Origin: Daucus carota subsp. sativus
Taxonomy: Eukaryota; Streptophyta; Magnoliopsida; Apiales; Apiaceae
DNA length: 64,000 nt
Reading direction: 5' to 3'
Assembly: GCF_001625215.2 (NCBI RefSeq)
Contig: NC_030386.2
Location: 36,645,296-36,709,295, forward strand
Shown: positions 1 through 19,849 of the stretch, in pieces
Layout of the letters: the number at the start of each line of letters is the position of its first letter
Numbering within the stretch: position 1 is the stretch's first letter
Notes under the pieces: model-generated
Databases searched by the model: none
What the model was told of the DNA's origin: nothing
What the model saw: the letters and a program-made list of their open reading frames with translations, nothing else
Made by a program: the position numbers and the translations under genes

Positions 1-8143
<8,143 letters not shown>

Positions 8144-8702
8144 ATTTCCTTTTAGTCATTTTGGGTTTTCGGTTTTCATATACGAATGAGGGAGTTATCT
8201 TGATGAGTTCCATATGGAGATGATTGTTGAATCTGAAGATGTTTATGGGTAAGAAGAGGTTCACAAGTCGATTCTTGTAGATAACCAACAATAGGAGAAC
8301 CTTTCGAAGCTAAAAAGAATTTTTAGATTAGGGAGGGGGATAATGTCCTTTGTAATCGGGGTATTATTATCCTTTGCAGGTTGTTTTCGTGATCTCTTCA
8401 TTTCCTTCTGGTATTTCTTGTTTGAAATGGTGGTTAAAAATCCATCACAATAAATACTGTAAAGCTTTTGGATTTTGGTTTTATATCGTTATCTATTTAT
8501 CACCAGATTAGTAGATCTTGTGTCCACTGTCAAGTGCTGGTGTGTGTATAAACAATGCTATGTTCTTTTTCATTTCTCCGCCAGTAATTACTTATTTGCC
8601 AGAATAATAGTTTCCAGTTAAATGTTGGTACATTTTGATAATGCCAAATGTGAAATATTTGGCTTCAAGGTTTTACAAGTTTATGCAAATATGGAACCTT
8701 TA
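8144..8702 (+). other. 3' UTR and downstream flank of GLT1
   Basis: AT-rich non-coding sequence after the GOGAT stop codon. AATAAA-like words near 8449 could serve for polyadenylation. No other gene is seen before the element at 8703. Confidence 0.5.
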
Positions 8703-9115
8703 TAGAGCTGTAATTCGAGTCGGGCAGCTCGCGAGCTCGCCCGGCTCGAACTCGTTTAAGTGGGCTCGGCTCGGCTCGACTTGTTAAACGAGCCGAGTTC
8801 GGGTAAAGGTTTCAGCTCGTTTAATTAAACGAGCCGGCTCGACTCGACTCGAGAAATTAAACGAGCCGAGTTCGGGTAGAGGTTTGGGCTCGATTAAGTG
8901 TAAAATTATACGAGCTGGCTCGCTCGGCTCGTTAAAACCGGCTCGTTTAGCTAAACGAGCCGGCTCGACTCGACTCGTGAAATTAACCGAGTCGAGTTCG
9001 GGCAAAGATTTAGGCTCGATTAGTTAATCGAGCCGGCTCGGCTCGGCTCGATTAAAGTTGGCTCGAATTAGGCTCGGCTCGAAACTCGCCCGGCTCGGCT
9101 CGAATTACAGCCCTA
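8703..9115. mobile_element. repeat-armed hAT-like non-autonomous element (GGCTCG type)
   Basis: Ends are TAGAGCTGTAATTCGAGTC on the left and, reverse-complemented, TAGGGCTGTAATTCGAGCC on the right. An exact 8-bp target duplication AACCTTTA lies at 8695-8702 and 9116-9123. Between the ends the word GGCTCG or its complement occurs about two dozen times by eye, mostly in direct and palindromic runs. Length 413 bp with no coding capacity. Eight-bp duplication and YAGNG-type ends indicate the hAT superfamily. Confidence 0.85.
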
Positions 9116-9608
9116 AACCTTTACTTTGATATTTTGTAATGATTTTGTGGGGTTTTTTTTACATACCGAGCCCAGCAAAGCTCATTGTGCACTGAATAGA
9201 TACTATATAGGTTAGCATATTCCGAATGTCAAGTTGTAGCTGCATCTTGTAAGCTTGCAGCATTTGGTCTTTGCTGTGTATCATGGAACATTATATCACT
9301 TTGTAAATTTCTATCTCAATATAGATAAAATATTACTATGTAAATCTCTATTTATAAAAAGTAATGTATCATGAAAAATCATATTATCATGTAAATTTCA
9401 TGGCAAATTTAGAAACAATTTTAACATATATAATATAAAATCTCAAATATTTGCCGCTTGAACCTAAAAAAATATATTTAAAATAAAAGAGCAAAGCGTT
9501 ATTAATTCATTCATATCTTTTTAGTGATAATTCAACCGATTGTAATATTCTGTTAATATAATGTTATATAGATATTAAAATAACTTGAAAGTTTATTTCA
9601 ATATCATA

Positions 9609-10304
9609 GAGCATCTCCAACGGCGTTGGTTATAATGGTTGGCTAAATTGGATCTGTAAGACATTATGTAAAATTTGCTGAACCTGTAAGACATTTTACT
9701 TCGATGGTATTGGTTATATTGGTTGACTATAATTTAAAAATAACATGTTTTAATATTTTTGATTGTTATAAATAGAATATATCACTTTAATATGGTAATA
9801 AGTGATGTGTAATCTTTCTATAGATTTTCTTATAAACCTGTAGCGGATCGACAAATATAGCCATCCATAAGAGGCTGACTGTAATTATAGATAACATGTG
9901 GGTATAGTTGGAGCGCGAATTCTTAAAGCCATTAGCTATACTCCCTTCGTCCCCCTCAATTGTTTACATTGGAGGGGGGCACGGAGACCAAGACAATGTA
10001 TGAAAAATGAGTAAAGTTAGATGAAAAGTGGGTAAAGTGGTGGGACCTATCAATATTTAATAATAGATTTGTGATAGTGGAGGAAAGTAGTGGGTATAAT
10101 AGTAGTTTTTATTGTTAAATATGAGATAGTAGGGGAAGATAGTGAGTGTAATGATAAGAAAAACTTACTATTTATAGTAACGTAAAGAAATGAGAGTGAC
10201 ATTCCAAAATAGTACAGTAAAGAAATGAGAGTGAGAGACTAATATTTATTTTTGACATGACAACTAAGATTTTAGCTAAGGGGTATTCGTGGTTGGAGAT
10301 GCTC
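9609..10304. mobile_element. Tourist-like MITE with a nested Stowaway-like MITE
   Basis: The inverted ends GAGCATCTCCAAC and GTTGGAGATGCTC match those of a 395-bp copy at 44643, and the first ~330 bp align with that copy. The extra ~300 bp is a Stowaway-like insertion beginning near 9942 (ACTCCCTTCGTCCCC), whose right end near 10240 is degraded. TAA follows the right end; the left flank is ATA, so the 3-bp duplication is imperfect. Confidence 0.75.
9942..10240. mobile_element. Stowaway-like MITE, nested and decayed
   Basis: Starts TACTCCCTTCGTCCCCC and carries the internal words seen in the cleaner Stowaway at 41365, such as the CACGGAGACCAAG stretch, in inverted orientation. The right end is only weakly GGGACGGAGGGAGTA-like and a short internal duplication (GTAAAGAAATGAGAGTGA twice) precedes it. 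Confidence 0.55.
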
Positions 10305-10584
10305 TAACAATTTTATTTCTTAAGCCTGCTACATTGATTTGAAGGTTTTTTTTTAATGTCATAAATTACATATTAAAAAAAATCTGAGGCGTGTGAATTC
10401 GAAAGAATATTTGCGATCCGAAAAACCAAAAAAGTATTTGCGAGTGTAATTACAATCTGGCCCTGCCACCTCACCCAAAATTCAAGTCGGCGCGGTAAGG
10501 TAGTCATCGTCTATACACGAACCCATTCCCCCCAACACACAATCGCACCGCCGCAAAACACAAACGCTCCAAAACAATCAATCA

Positions 10585-10938
10585 ATGGCGAGCAATCCGA
10601 GCCGTCTGTTCTCACCAGCAAATCTGAGCCGTCTGTTCTCATCGGAACCAACTAAACTAGGGCTACTAACTTCCGAAATTTCCGCCTCCGCGAGGCGATT
10701 GATCTCATACACATCTCAGAAGCTTCACGAAACGCAACAACACGAGAAGCCGGTCTCCGGAGACGGCGATAAAATCGTCGACGAGAAAGTGAACGACGGC
10801 GATCGCGAAAGCGATGAAGAAGAGGATGAAGATAGTTTGGATATAAATAAAGCGACCGGTGAGATCGGAGGTCCTAAAGGCCCCGAGCCTACTCGCTTCG
10901 GCGATTGGGAAAAGAACGGACGCTGCTCTGATTTTTAA
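10585..10938 (+). CDS. SDHAF4: succinate dehydrogenase assembly factor 4, mitochondrial
   Basis: 117 aa, single coding exon. The conserved C-terminal block [20 protein letters not shown] (about residues 91-110) followed by GRCSDF is the signature of the SDHAF4/DUF1674 family. In yeast and animals the family binds flavinated SdhA and aids its entry into complex II; mitochondrial action here is inferred. The first ~50 residues are Ser/Arg/Leu-rich with few acids ([19 protein letters not shown]), as in a mitochondrial presequence, then an acidic linker ([14 protein letters not shown]). Length agrees with the plant family. The ATG lies in the context TCAATCAATGGCG and is the first in frame. The 3' UTR may contain an intron ending at a TTTCAG near 11234, but this is not certain. 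Confidence 0.93.
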   Translation: MASNPSRLFSPANLSRLFSSEPTKLGLLTSEISASARRLISYTSQKLHETQQHEKPVSGDGDKIVDEKVNDGDRESDEEEDEDSLDINKATGEIGGPKGPEPTRFGDWEKNGRCSDF

Positions 10939-12124
10939 TTTTTTTTTAATCAGGTTCGCCTTTTAATATGTTGATATTTTATTTATGTCGTAATTAGAAA
11001 ATTGTGTTGTTTTTGTGAATTAGGTTTTGGAAAATAAGCGATTGAATTGATTCTTAGTATACTTTTTTGATAACGGATCGGTTAATTGGATCCCAAATTA
11101 TGGATTGTTTCTGAGAGATTCTTTCGTGTCATGTGAGAGTTCTGAATTTTTGAAAGAAGATGAAAAGCCAGAAATATAGTTTTAAGCATTGATTACTCGG
11201 TGGTTCTTATCGGGTTTCGGGGTTGTAATTTCAGGTTCTGTGGGCTGCAGTTGTCGAAGAAGAATTGGTTACACGACACCAGAAAGATTATGCAGAAGAT
11301 ATAAGGCGATACAGACCCCTTCATACTCTCTGATGCCATTGATTTAGACAAGGGAGATTGTAATAACATGCTTGTACTAGTTGAAGATATGAATAATTTG
11401 AGATTACTTTTGGCGTTTATAAACTTACAGGATTAATACGAGGTATTCTTGATTTAATTTTATTATATGTTTGTCTGTACAATTTTATGCTGGTGTGCTT
11501 CTTGTTAAGAATCTGAAATGAACGAAATTCCAGAACTTATATTTCTCAGATCAAGTATTTTTCGATTCATTTTCTGGTCTAGTATTGTGGGCAGAAGGAA
11601 GCTGATGGGACTTCTACTCGCAGATGTTTATAAAACTGTTAAGCTAATTGGATTATATTTCTGCAATTGTATTACTAGCTGAATTTAAATATGGCTCTAG
11701 TAATTCCTGCTTGTTCTGAAAGACTAAAGTTTGGCTTTTGAAATAATTTAGCTTGAGAATGCCAGGAATGGATACGCGATGATTTGATTTTCATTACTTA
11801 CTACTAACATGAGATGATTCTCTTTAAACCTAAATGATATTTTAGTTTTATGCACATTCCTGTTAGCAATTTTGCTTTAACTTTTCAGCATCAGTTTCTT
11901 ATCCCGTTGATTGCATTAGAAACTTGTGTCATCTAAAACTATCAACAGCTTTATTTCAATAGCAGATTTCTCGGAGAGTATAGCAACCTAATTGTAAACT
12001 TTGCATTTCTTTTGTGTACTCTGATGAAAATTGGAAGTTTTAATTTCTTCTCAAGGAGGGTAGTGAGGCTTGAAACAATTGATAATACTATTATAGAAGA
12101 ATAGATCAAACTATACTTGTGTAC
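10939..12124. other. intergenic, 3' UTR of SDHAF4 and receptor-kinase downstream flank
   Basis: No open frame with family character. The part to about 11400 may be transcribed as the SDHAF4 3' UTR. The remainder is AT-rich and shows no recognisable transposon end. Confidence 0.4.
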
Positions 12125-14471
12125 TTAATCTTGTTTTTCGGATTCGGAAATAACATCGAGCTCGTTCGAAAAGAGGCTGGAATGTACTGAATATGCAGCA
12201 CTAAAAGGTGCTGAACTTGCGGCACCAAAAGGATTAGGTGGCATTGCTGGACAATCTGGTTTTTCTAGCATCTGGATCACTCGAGTCATGGATGGTCTGT
12301 CTGCCGGATGCCACCCTATGCACCAAAGACCCACAATTGTCAGCTTTCTTGCTATATTCGTGTCTTCTTCTTTCTCTAATATTTGGATTGCCACTTCTCC
12401 ACCTCCCTCCAACCGACGATATATCCATTCTGGAAAGTACGTATCACTGCTGTTTACTGCTGCTTCGTTGTTCCTAGCTCCAACCATTTCGAGCAATAAC
12501 ATTCCAAAACTGTAAACATCTGATTTTGATGACACCTTCCCGAAATTCCTAGAAAATACTTCTGGCGCAATATAACCAATGGTTCCTCTAGCCATAGTCA
12601 TTGATACAATACTCTGGTCCTTGGAACACAATTTAGCCAACCCAAAATCAGCAATTTTGGGAGTGAAAGTTTGATCCAACAAGATATTGTGAGGTTTGAT
12701 ATCAAAGTGAAGAATCTGCTGGGCACATCCTTGGTGAAGATATTCGATTCCTTTAGCTATACCTAGAGCAATTTCTTGCATCTTCTCCCAACCAAGGAAG
12801 TTGTTCTTATTGTTTATTGCAGAGTAAGTAAACTTTTGGAGAGAATCATTAGGTTGGAACTCATAAACCAGAGCTCGATTGCATCCATCAGCGCAATACC
12901 CCACAAGGCGAACCACATTAACATGATGGATACGTCCGATAGTGCCTACTTCGTTGATGAAGTCATCCCCATTACTTTTGGAATCAATATTGAGGACCTT
13001 AACTGCAACAACAATCTCATCAGTGATCTGGCCTTTGTAGACTGATCCGAAGCCACCTTGGCCTAATTTTTCACTGAAATGATTAGTTATTTTCTTGATA
13101 TCAACATACGAATATCTTGTTGGTTTCATAGCTTTGTAATCATTCATAAACATCTCAATCCTCTGACGATCTTCTTCCTTTAGATGACGTGACCTGATCA
13201 CATAGTATAGTACCCCAGCTAACACAAGAGCAATGAACAATGCACTAGGGACTATCCCTGAATGTCAAAACAATGAACCAATTCAAAGTAAGATTTTGAA
13301 GCACACATTATAACTTTAAGCTTCTGTCTAGAATGAATTATTACCTGATGGCTTTGATAACACTGACCTGATTGATGCACCATGACCTACGAAATTATAA
13401 CAATATCGTATTAGTACAATCAAACACTCTTCCAGGACTAGAGACCAATGTTCTCTTCAATATATCATACATAATCTAAGATCAGTACTAATCTTAGATG
13501 GTATAGATGAAATGCCTAATTTATCTCAATGCTTAATGCAAGCACGCGTAATGCTGCTGCAGAAATGATTATATATGATCAAACGGAACCAGTTGAAATA
13601 TTATTGCTTTCGTACCTCTTACTGCAGGCGGAGGCGCTGGTATGGGGAAACATACAGTGCTGGTGCCATTTCGAATGAGGTTACTACTGCTGCTGCTACT
13701 TGTATTGTTACTGAACTTGCAATATTCTCCACTGGCTTCACATTTTCTACAATTTGGTGTGAACCAATTCATCCGAAGCTGATCATAATGGCGCTCAGAA
13801 ATTCGGTAATCGAGCAAAAGAGGGGCACCAGAGACACTGTACTTCCTGGTGCATGATCTGATAGGCACATCAAAAGTGTAAAATGAATTTGACAAGAAGG
13901 CGTAATACTGGAAACTAGCCTCATTCGAGAAGAGAGTCACGCTTGGAACAAAAGACCTAAACAGTCTGTCACCTTCTGATGAACAATTGAAGAAAGTATA
14001 GTTATTGAGGAACAAATTCCCTTCTGAAATCTTGAATGGTGCAACAATATCAGAACTTGAATTGGAATTCAAGGAGGCCCGGATCAGCGCATGAGGACTT
14101 GTAAACATAAATGATCCGAGAATTACCTCTTGTGAATTGTAATTGATTTCATTGACGGATGCATCTATAGAAAATGAGAGCTGTTGTCCGTTTACAGATG
14201 TATCGGATAAATACTTAAACTGAAGCACGGTGTCTTTGCCTCTGCAAAAGAGCTTAAAACCTGAAGGGTACGAGTTTACACATGAATCAAGCTTGTTGGT
14301 ACTAAGATAGAAAGGGAAACGGACGCTTGGGCCAGTTTTCTTGCATCTTTTTACTATGTTGCAATCATCAGTTTTTTCGTTCTGACCCGAAACATTTGTC
14401 ACTGAACCTGCTCCGATCACTACTACTACTACTGCTACTAGTACTCGAACAAAAAACTTGAATGAACACAT
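12125..14471 (-). CDS. LRK10L-type receptor-like kinase (GUB_WAK ectodomain)
   Basis: Exons on the minus strand: 14471-13616, 13386-13345, 13257-12125; sum 2031 nt, 676 aa. Start MCSFKFFVRVLVAVVVVVIG chosen because it gives a signal peptide; an upstream in-frame ATG at 14567 does not. Ectodomain is Cys-rich (CNIVKRCKKTGPSVRFPFYL), the GUB_WAK galacturonan-binding type, closing with CRKCEASGEYC. A 14-residue linker exon joins the transmembrane segment SALFIALVLAGVLYYV. Kinase: [10 protein letters not shown] loop, VAVKVL lysine, catalytic loop [14 protein letters not shown] (TIGYIAPEVF), C-terminal lobe to DRPSMTRVIQMLE. HFD instead of HRD makes it a non-RD kinase, usual in the LRK10L/Lr10 group and common in immune receptors. 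Divergently arranged with the related gene at 15303. Ligand unknown. Confidence 0.93.
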
Positions 14472-14567
14472 AGCTGAAATACTGATATCTTCTGATGGCC
14501 TAATACACTGTATAATGTATCTGCAGGAACAATGACTACTGAAAATTAGCGTGGACTTGATAAACAA

Positions 14568-15302
14568 ATGTAAAATCCATGTGCTACAAGCTTACAACTT
14601 GGACCAGGAAGGTCTTATCTGCACAAATAGTGGTCCCGGTACATGTCTTCAGTGTTGTAGTCTAGTGGATACTTCTCGTGATTAAAAATTAGAGAGTTGC
14701 GGGTTTGAATTAAGCCGAATGTTTGTAATTTTATTTTGTAGTTGAAAATCTGAGCATCTTCAACTGCTCTAGTTAACTTTGTTGGTTGTATTTTGACCCT
14801 TGACTTGTTTCATTTTGTTTATGTAAAGCTACGTGACCGTGTTTAATTAAAACGGAATAGGAACACGTTTCCTCCACAACTACGTAACATATTGCAAGTT
14901 GTTCATAATTGAGTATCATATTTTGACAATCAAAGCTGAGATTCGGGCTTTTGAATTTATTGATGAAGATAAGTTAATGTATATAGTCTGGCCCCCCACC
15001 GCATTTGTACCTGTATGATTAATATAATATTTGTAATGATAGATGTTAGGGTGAGACTTTCTCTTTTTCTTGAAATAAAGATATGAGAAGGTGAGAACTA
15101 CCGCTTTGGAATCTGGTGAGGATATTGGATGTGAACAAGGAAAGTGCAACTGGGATTAAAGAAGAAAGCGGCATTTGACATTTTATGATCGGGAAGTGTT
15201 GTGTACTGGATACGACCTTTTATGTCTTCTGGGGCGGTGTTCTGTTCAAATCTGAACAAAAGCCTGATGTGAGGAGGAAACAGTTTTGCTACTGTTGCTG
15301 AC
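14568..15302. other. divergent intergenic region between the two receptor kinases
   Basis: About 0.8 kb separates the two start codons and must hold both promoters. It also holds a probable SINE relic (14640-14745) and a decayed GAGCATCTTCAAC MITE-like end near 14753. No coding sequence seen. Confidence 0.5.
14640..14745 (+). repeat. tRNA-derived SINE-like relic
   Basis: A TAGTCTAGTGGATA stretch resembles a pol III A box, and GCGGGTTTGAATTAAG some 35 nt on resembles a B box. The following T-rich stretch fits a SINE body. No clean target duplication was found. Confidence 0.35.
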
Positions 15303-17537
15303 ATGAAAACCTCATCAATACTAATCTTATTAGTAATATCTGTTCTATCCTTCAAAGCCTACTCTGCGCCTTTGTCTTGTGGAAATGTCCGGGAGATTAG
15401 ATGTCCCTTTCAACTCAAAGGCGACAACCAGAATTGCAAGGGCTCTAGCTATGAGTTTTCTTGTGAAAACAATCGCACCATTCTACATTTATCTCCTGAT
15501 AATATGCAATACTTTGTTGAAGATATCAACTATGACAATTCTTCACTCTTGGTTGTTGATCCGGGGATTAAAAAAGATAACTATTCCTCTCTTCCGCTCT
15601 ATTCTATGCAAGAAGAGCCTTCTATCCGCGGGAACATACCTCTTGAATATCTTAACCAGCCGGTTACATTTCTCAGCTGCCACACTCCTGCAGTGTCTAG
15701 CCAGTACATCAATATTACATCGATTGCTTCATCGTCTTTATACAAGTATTCCTATGTTGTTACTGGTAGGATAACGCTGTCACAAGTGGAAGGTGATTGT
15801 GAGGTTACAAAATTGGCTTGGGTGTCGAGAGAATGGCCTATTCTGAAAACCGATAATTATCTTACTATCAATTTTTCAGAACTTCCTATCACTAATTTTT
15901 CAGAACTTCATGATGGAATGGCCTATGGATTCAAGATGGATTGGTCTAAGATCTTCTGCGCAAGCTGTAATCTGCGTGTGTATTCACTTTGCCAGGCGCT
16001 TAATGCAGAGTACACTTGCTTTTATGACTGTGATCTCTATGACATTACTACAGATGCCTTTTTACCACTCTGTGAGTACAACTCTAATTGATTTGATTTG
16101 TCTTGTTTACTCATTGATCTAGAAAGAGTGAAATTTTTACAACTTCTAATAGTAATCTTGCAAAACTTAAACCTGTAGGCTGGCGTCAAAATTTACACGG
16201 CATCAAGGAGATACTGAATGGTAAGTTCTAAGAATTTCATTTTATATGCAATTAGAAGCTTATAAATAGATGCATGTCGTATCTGATTCATCTTCTTTTG
16301 GTTTGTCCTCACTACCAGACCATCGTTCTGCTATAGCCGCGGTTGCTGGTAAGCTTCTACCATCTGTGTACTTTACTTACACAAAGTATCTTTATTACAA
16401 ATTTCTTATAATAGTAAAACAATTTCAGGACTAATACTCGCTGCAAGATTCACAATTGGGTTACCATTTCTGTTGGCCGTTTTAGTTTATAGATTGAAGA
16501 AAAGACACTTATCGGTGTATGATTCAATTGAAGACTTTCTTCAAGGCCAAAACAATCTGACGCCTATACGATACAGTTACTCAGACATTAAGAAGATCAC
16601 TAATGGTTTCAGAGATAAGTTGGGTGAAGGAGGTTTCGGAAGTGTATATAAAGGAGAACTTAGAAGTGGCCTTGTAGTAGCAGTAAAGATAATGGGGAAG
16701 TCCAATGCAACTGCACAAGAATTCATGAATGAAGTTGCCACAATTGGAAGGATTCACCATGTAAATATAGTGGAGCTCATTGGTTTTTGTTTTCAAGGTT
16801 CAAAACGGGCTCTAATTTATGAGTTCATGCCTAATGGTTCACTGGAGAAATACATCTTTCCTGAGAATGAAGATGAACATTTAGTCTCCTTGAGCTGCGA
16901 AAAAATGTATCAGATTTCTTATAAGGTGGCAAAAGGAATTGATTATTTACACCGGGGTTGTGACATGCAAATCTTGCATTTTGACATCAAGCCTCATAAC
17001 ATACTTCTCGACAAGAATTTTAATCCAAAAATTTCTGATTTTGGTCTTGCAAAACTATATGCAAGTGGGGATAGCTTTTTGACTTTGACAGCAGCAAGAG
17101 GAACAATAGGTTACATGGCACCAGAGTTGTTTTACAAAAATATTGGAGGTGTCTCACTTAAAGCAGATGTTTATAGCTACGGGATGTTGTTAATGGAAAT
17201 GGCTAGTCGAAGGAAAAATTCAAATCCTATTGTGAACGAAACAAGTCAAGTTCAGTACCCTTTGTGGGTTTTTGACGAAATCAGTGCAGGAAATGAAATT
17301 GAAATAGAGGATGCTGATGAGGAAGAAAAGAAGTTGGTAAAAAAGATGATCATCGTAGCACTGTGGTGTATACAAATGAGACCTAGTGAACGTCCTTCAA
17401 TGCATAAAGTTATTGAGATGCTGGAAGGAGATGCAGATGTTTTGAGGATGCCTCCGAAGCCTTTTCTTCATCTGCAGGAAGAGCAGATGGAGGATCAAGA
17501 GTTGATATCTATCTACTCCTCTACTATTGCAAACTGA
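15303..17537 (+). CDS. LRK10L-type receptor-like kinase, divergent partner
   Basis: Exons 15303-16071, 16179-16220, 16319-16348, 16429-17537; sum 1950 nt, 649 aa. Signal peptide [20 protein letters not shown], then a GUB_WAK-type Cys-rich ectodomain ([13 protein letters not shown]) with several N-glycosylation sequons (NRT, NYS, NIT, NFS), and two mini-exons of 14 and 10 codons as the juxtamembrane linker. Transmembrane segment near [14 protein letters not shown]. Kinase: [57 protein letters not shown]. It is non-RD like its neighbour, with the same 42-nt first linker exon, so the two derive from one ancestor by inverted duplication. Probably a plasma membrane wall or defence sensor; ligand unknown. 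Confidence 0.93.
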
Positions 17538-17780
17538 CCAAAAGGAAAGTGCTAAAGTCATAGCCAAATAGATCGTTTAGGGCTCCTTCTATAGTTAGTC
17601 TCTAGTTCAATTTGAATGTGTTACATTGATGTTGGTAAACTATATCAGAGTAAATTTGTAATAATCAACTCTTTTTGTTACTTAAAGGTTAGTGAAAAAT
17701 TGGAATTATATAGTTTTTTGCAAGGCAAAAGTACCAACCAAGTTGCCATTATTTGTAAAGTTACTACATTAGAAGCCTTG

Positions 17781-17970
17781 TACAGTAGAAACTCTTTAAA
17801 TTAATACTCGGTAAATTAATAAACTCTCTAAAATAATAAAATTGTCTGGTCCCGACTTGAGCCAATGTAAAAAATTGAAAAACTCGATAAAATAATAGGA
17901 TAATAATTTTTCGGGAGATTCCTTTATAATTTTCGGTCCCAAGAAAATTATAAATTAATAATTCATAAAA
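17781..17970. mobile_element. MITE of the TACAGTA...CTCTTTAAATTAATA type, decayed
   Basis: Starts TACAGTAGAAACTCTTTAAA, then alternating AATTAATA words and the diagnostic GGTCCCGACT / TTCGGTCCCAAG pair. The family is widespread in plants. The right inverted end is only partly preserved, so the boundary is approximate. Confidence 0.55.
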
Positions 17971-18288
17971 GCTGAAGAAAAATATATTACACTCTATTGA
18001 AATATGATTCAATAGTTGTATATTTTTCTTTGAAGTTCAAATCTATTTGAAGTTGTATTTTTGTATTGTATGAGAAGCTATCTTGTCATATATGATTTGA
18101 ATACTCTAACACATTTATGTAATTTATATATGTCAAAATTGCTTAAGAATACTGTACACCAAACACATTTATTCGTCTTGTTTACATTTACTGTACAATA
18201 CTTCAAAAGTCATTATTGATTTAATTTCCAGTGAACACATTAGTTACTGATTTATTTTGAGTCCCAAGGTTCTTTTTTGTTTGGCATG

Positions 18289-18414
18289 TACAGTATAATC
18301 AGTTAAAAACTCTTTAAATTAATAATTATTAATTTATCGATAAATTAATAACTCCATAAATTAATAAATTTCTCCGGTCCCGACATTATTAATTTATAGA
18401 GTTTTTACTGTGTA
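18289..18414. mobile_element. short MITE, same family as 17781
   Basis: TACAGTATAAT and AAAAACTCTTTAAATT at the left are mirrored by AATTTATAGAGTTTTTACTG at the right. GGTCCCGAC lies inside. 126 bp, with the ends lying on TA, compatible with a TA target duplication. It is about 50 bp from the tRNA gene. Confidence 0.6.
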
Positions 18415-18465
18415 GTTGCTAATGAATACACGCTAACGTTCAATGGATTCTTATTAGAAAACCAA

Positions 18466-18537
18466 TATCAGAGCGAGGTTTCGATCCTCGGACCTGTGGG
18501 TTATGGGCCCACCACGCTTCCGCTGCGCCACTCTGAT
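18466..18537 (-). tRNA. initiator tRNA-Met (CAU)
   Basis: 72 nt. The acceptor stem AUCAGAG pairs with CUCUGAU; D arm is GGCGCAGCGGAAGCG; the anticodon loop reads GGGCCCAUAACCC with anticodon CAU; the AUCGAAA T loop is that of eukaryotic tRNA-iMet, not elongator Met. The T stem here is CGAGG/CCUCG, a paired variant of the CCAGG/CCUGG I recall from other plants. No intron. Downstream on the minus strand is a TTTT pol III terminator after 5 nt; upstream are CAA repeats (ACAACAACAA) and an ATATATAA element about 30 nt away, both usual in plant tRNA genes. Confidence 0.95.
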
Positions 18538-18685
18538 TTGTTGTTGTATGTCGCATTAAGTTATATATTATCTTTATCCTTCAATCTCCCCCACATAATT
18601 CCTTTTAATAATAGTTTTCTTTTGGTTATAACTCTTGTAATAATAGTTGATTATAAAAATTTCCCAGTAAACAGTAAATTTATTC

Positions 18686-18903
18686 AATTTCAGAAAGTTC
18701 ACACAGTGTATAACAAGGATGATAACACATTCTATACATATCAAACTGCTGATTTTGATCCATCAGAAAATTTATCATCAAATAATAATTCAAGTAAATT
18801 TGATTGTGAAGATCCCCTGTATCACTTCTTTGAGTCTAACTCAAAAAACAAACGTGCAAAACTCCATAAATCTGGAGGCAAATTGGACATGCTAATAAAT
18901 TAA
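18686..18903 (+). pseudogene. possible orphan 3' exon, unknown family
   Basis: After an acceptor-like TTCAATTTCAG the frame runs KVHTVYNKDDNTFYTY to a stop at 18903, about 70 codons. It is hydrophilic, Ser/Asn-rich, with a basic patch (SKNKRAKLHKSGGK). Base composition is richer in codon-like structure than its surroundings. No upstream exon is apparent, and the tRNA gene lies immediately upstream. I do not recognise the family. It may be a stranded exon of a dead gene or chance. Confidence 0.25.
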
Positions 18904-19849
18904 CTTCAAACATGCAAATTTATCAGCAACCTGCAAGGCTGGCGAATCTCAAAGATTACTCACTTCTCTCTTGACAAATGAGGGTAATGCAAAGGCAGCT
19001 GTGCCAATCTGTAATGCAAAACCAAACAGAGTTTAGAGAGAGCTAGGGATCAAATTGCAAAAGTACGTGGGGAAATGCCACTTCTACTGTAAAAATTATA
19101 TTCACAAATTTCCGCGTGGAAGTATCAAACAATAATTTAAAACATAGGTCGAGATTCTTTTAGTGAAAGCCAGGTGACCATTTTCAGGTGTTTTAAATGG
19201 CTTGACCTGAGGTGGCTCTGCGATTGAGCATAGTAGAAATCTGATGATGCCACTGTATACGGAAAACAAACTACACAAATCAGAAGTATAGAACTATTTA
19301 GTTCTGCATTTACGTCTATAAAATAATCACACACCACTACGAGAAAAGTAAGCGGTTAAATGTATTTAAATAACCCGAAAATGTGATCGGTGGAAAACAA
19401 AATATGAATATTTCATTTTAGAAGCAATGATTGTATTCATCATATTATGACAGGAAGGTTATATTTTACAACTCCCATAGTGAACAAAAGATGGAGCGTG
19501 CAGACGTTGTGTGATTGAAGTGCAAATATCTTTTAGCTTTGGAAATGCGCGCAAATATCTTATGTACGCTTTTACCAAAAATTTTATGTCTTTTTTCACG
19601 CATGCTTGCCTCGCAATAAACTAAATTATAGTTCTAGCTGAAGCACAGTGGAATCAGTTTAGTCATTTTATAATCGGTTTTTCTAACACGTGTCCACGGC
19701 ATAATAATAGAACACAATGATTTGGACAATCCTTGGATTAGAACAAGCAAAACTTATATACGATTACAAGTCTTAATCAACGGTAAGAACATGCAAATCT
19801 TGGAATTTTACTACTCAGGAATACTATAGCACTCGTTTGCCGAATGTAA
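18904..19849. other. intergenic, nothing recognised
   Basis: AT-rich, no supported gene or clear transposon end. It leads into the 3' side of the B3 gene. Confidence 0.4.

Noticed and set aside
8784-9005. Frame with repeated LPELGSFNFSSRVEPARL-like units
   Set aside because: Artefact of the GGCTCG repeat; no conserved gene.
12238-12515. Overlapping plus-strand frames
   Set aside because: Shadows of the receptor-kinase C-terminal exon.
15379-15774. Second-frame ORF inside the receptor-kinase ectodomain
   Set aside because: Alternative frame of a conserved Cys-rich exon without homology character.
18496-18903. Continuous 135-codon frame beginning MGYGPTTLPLRH
   Set aside because: Its first residues are the reverse complement of the tRNA gene, so this start cannot be real; only the 3' part was kept as a weak candidate.
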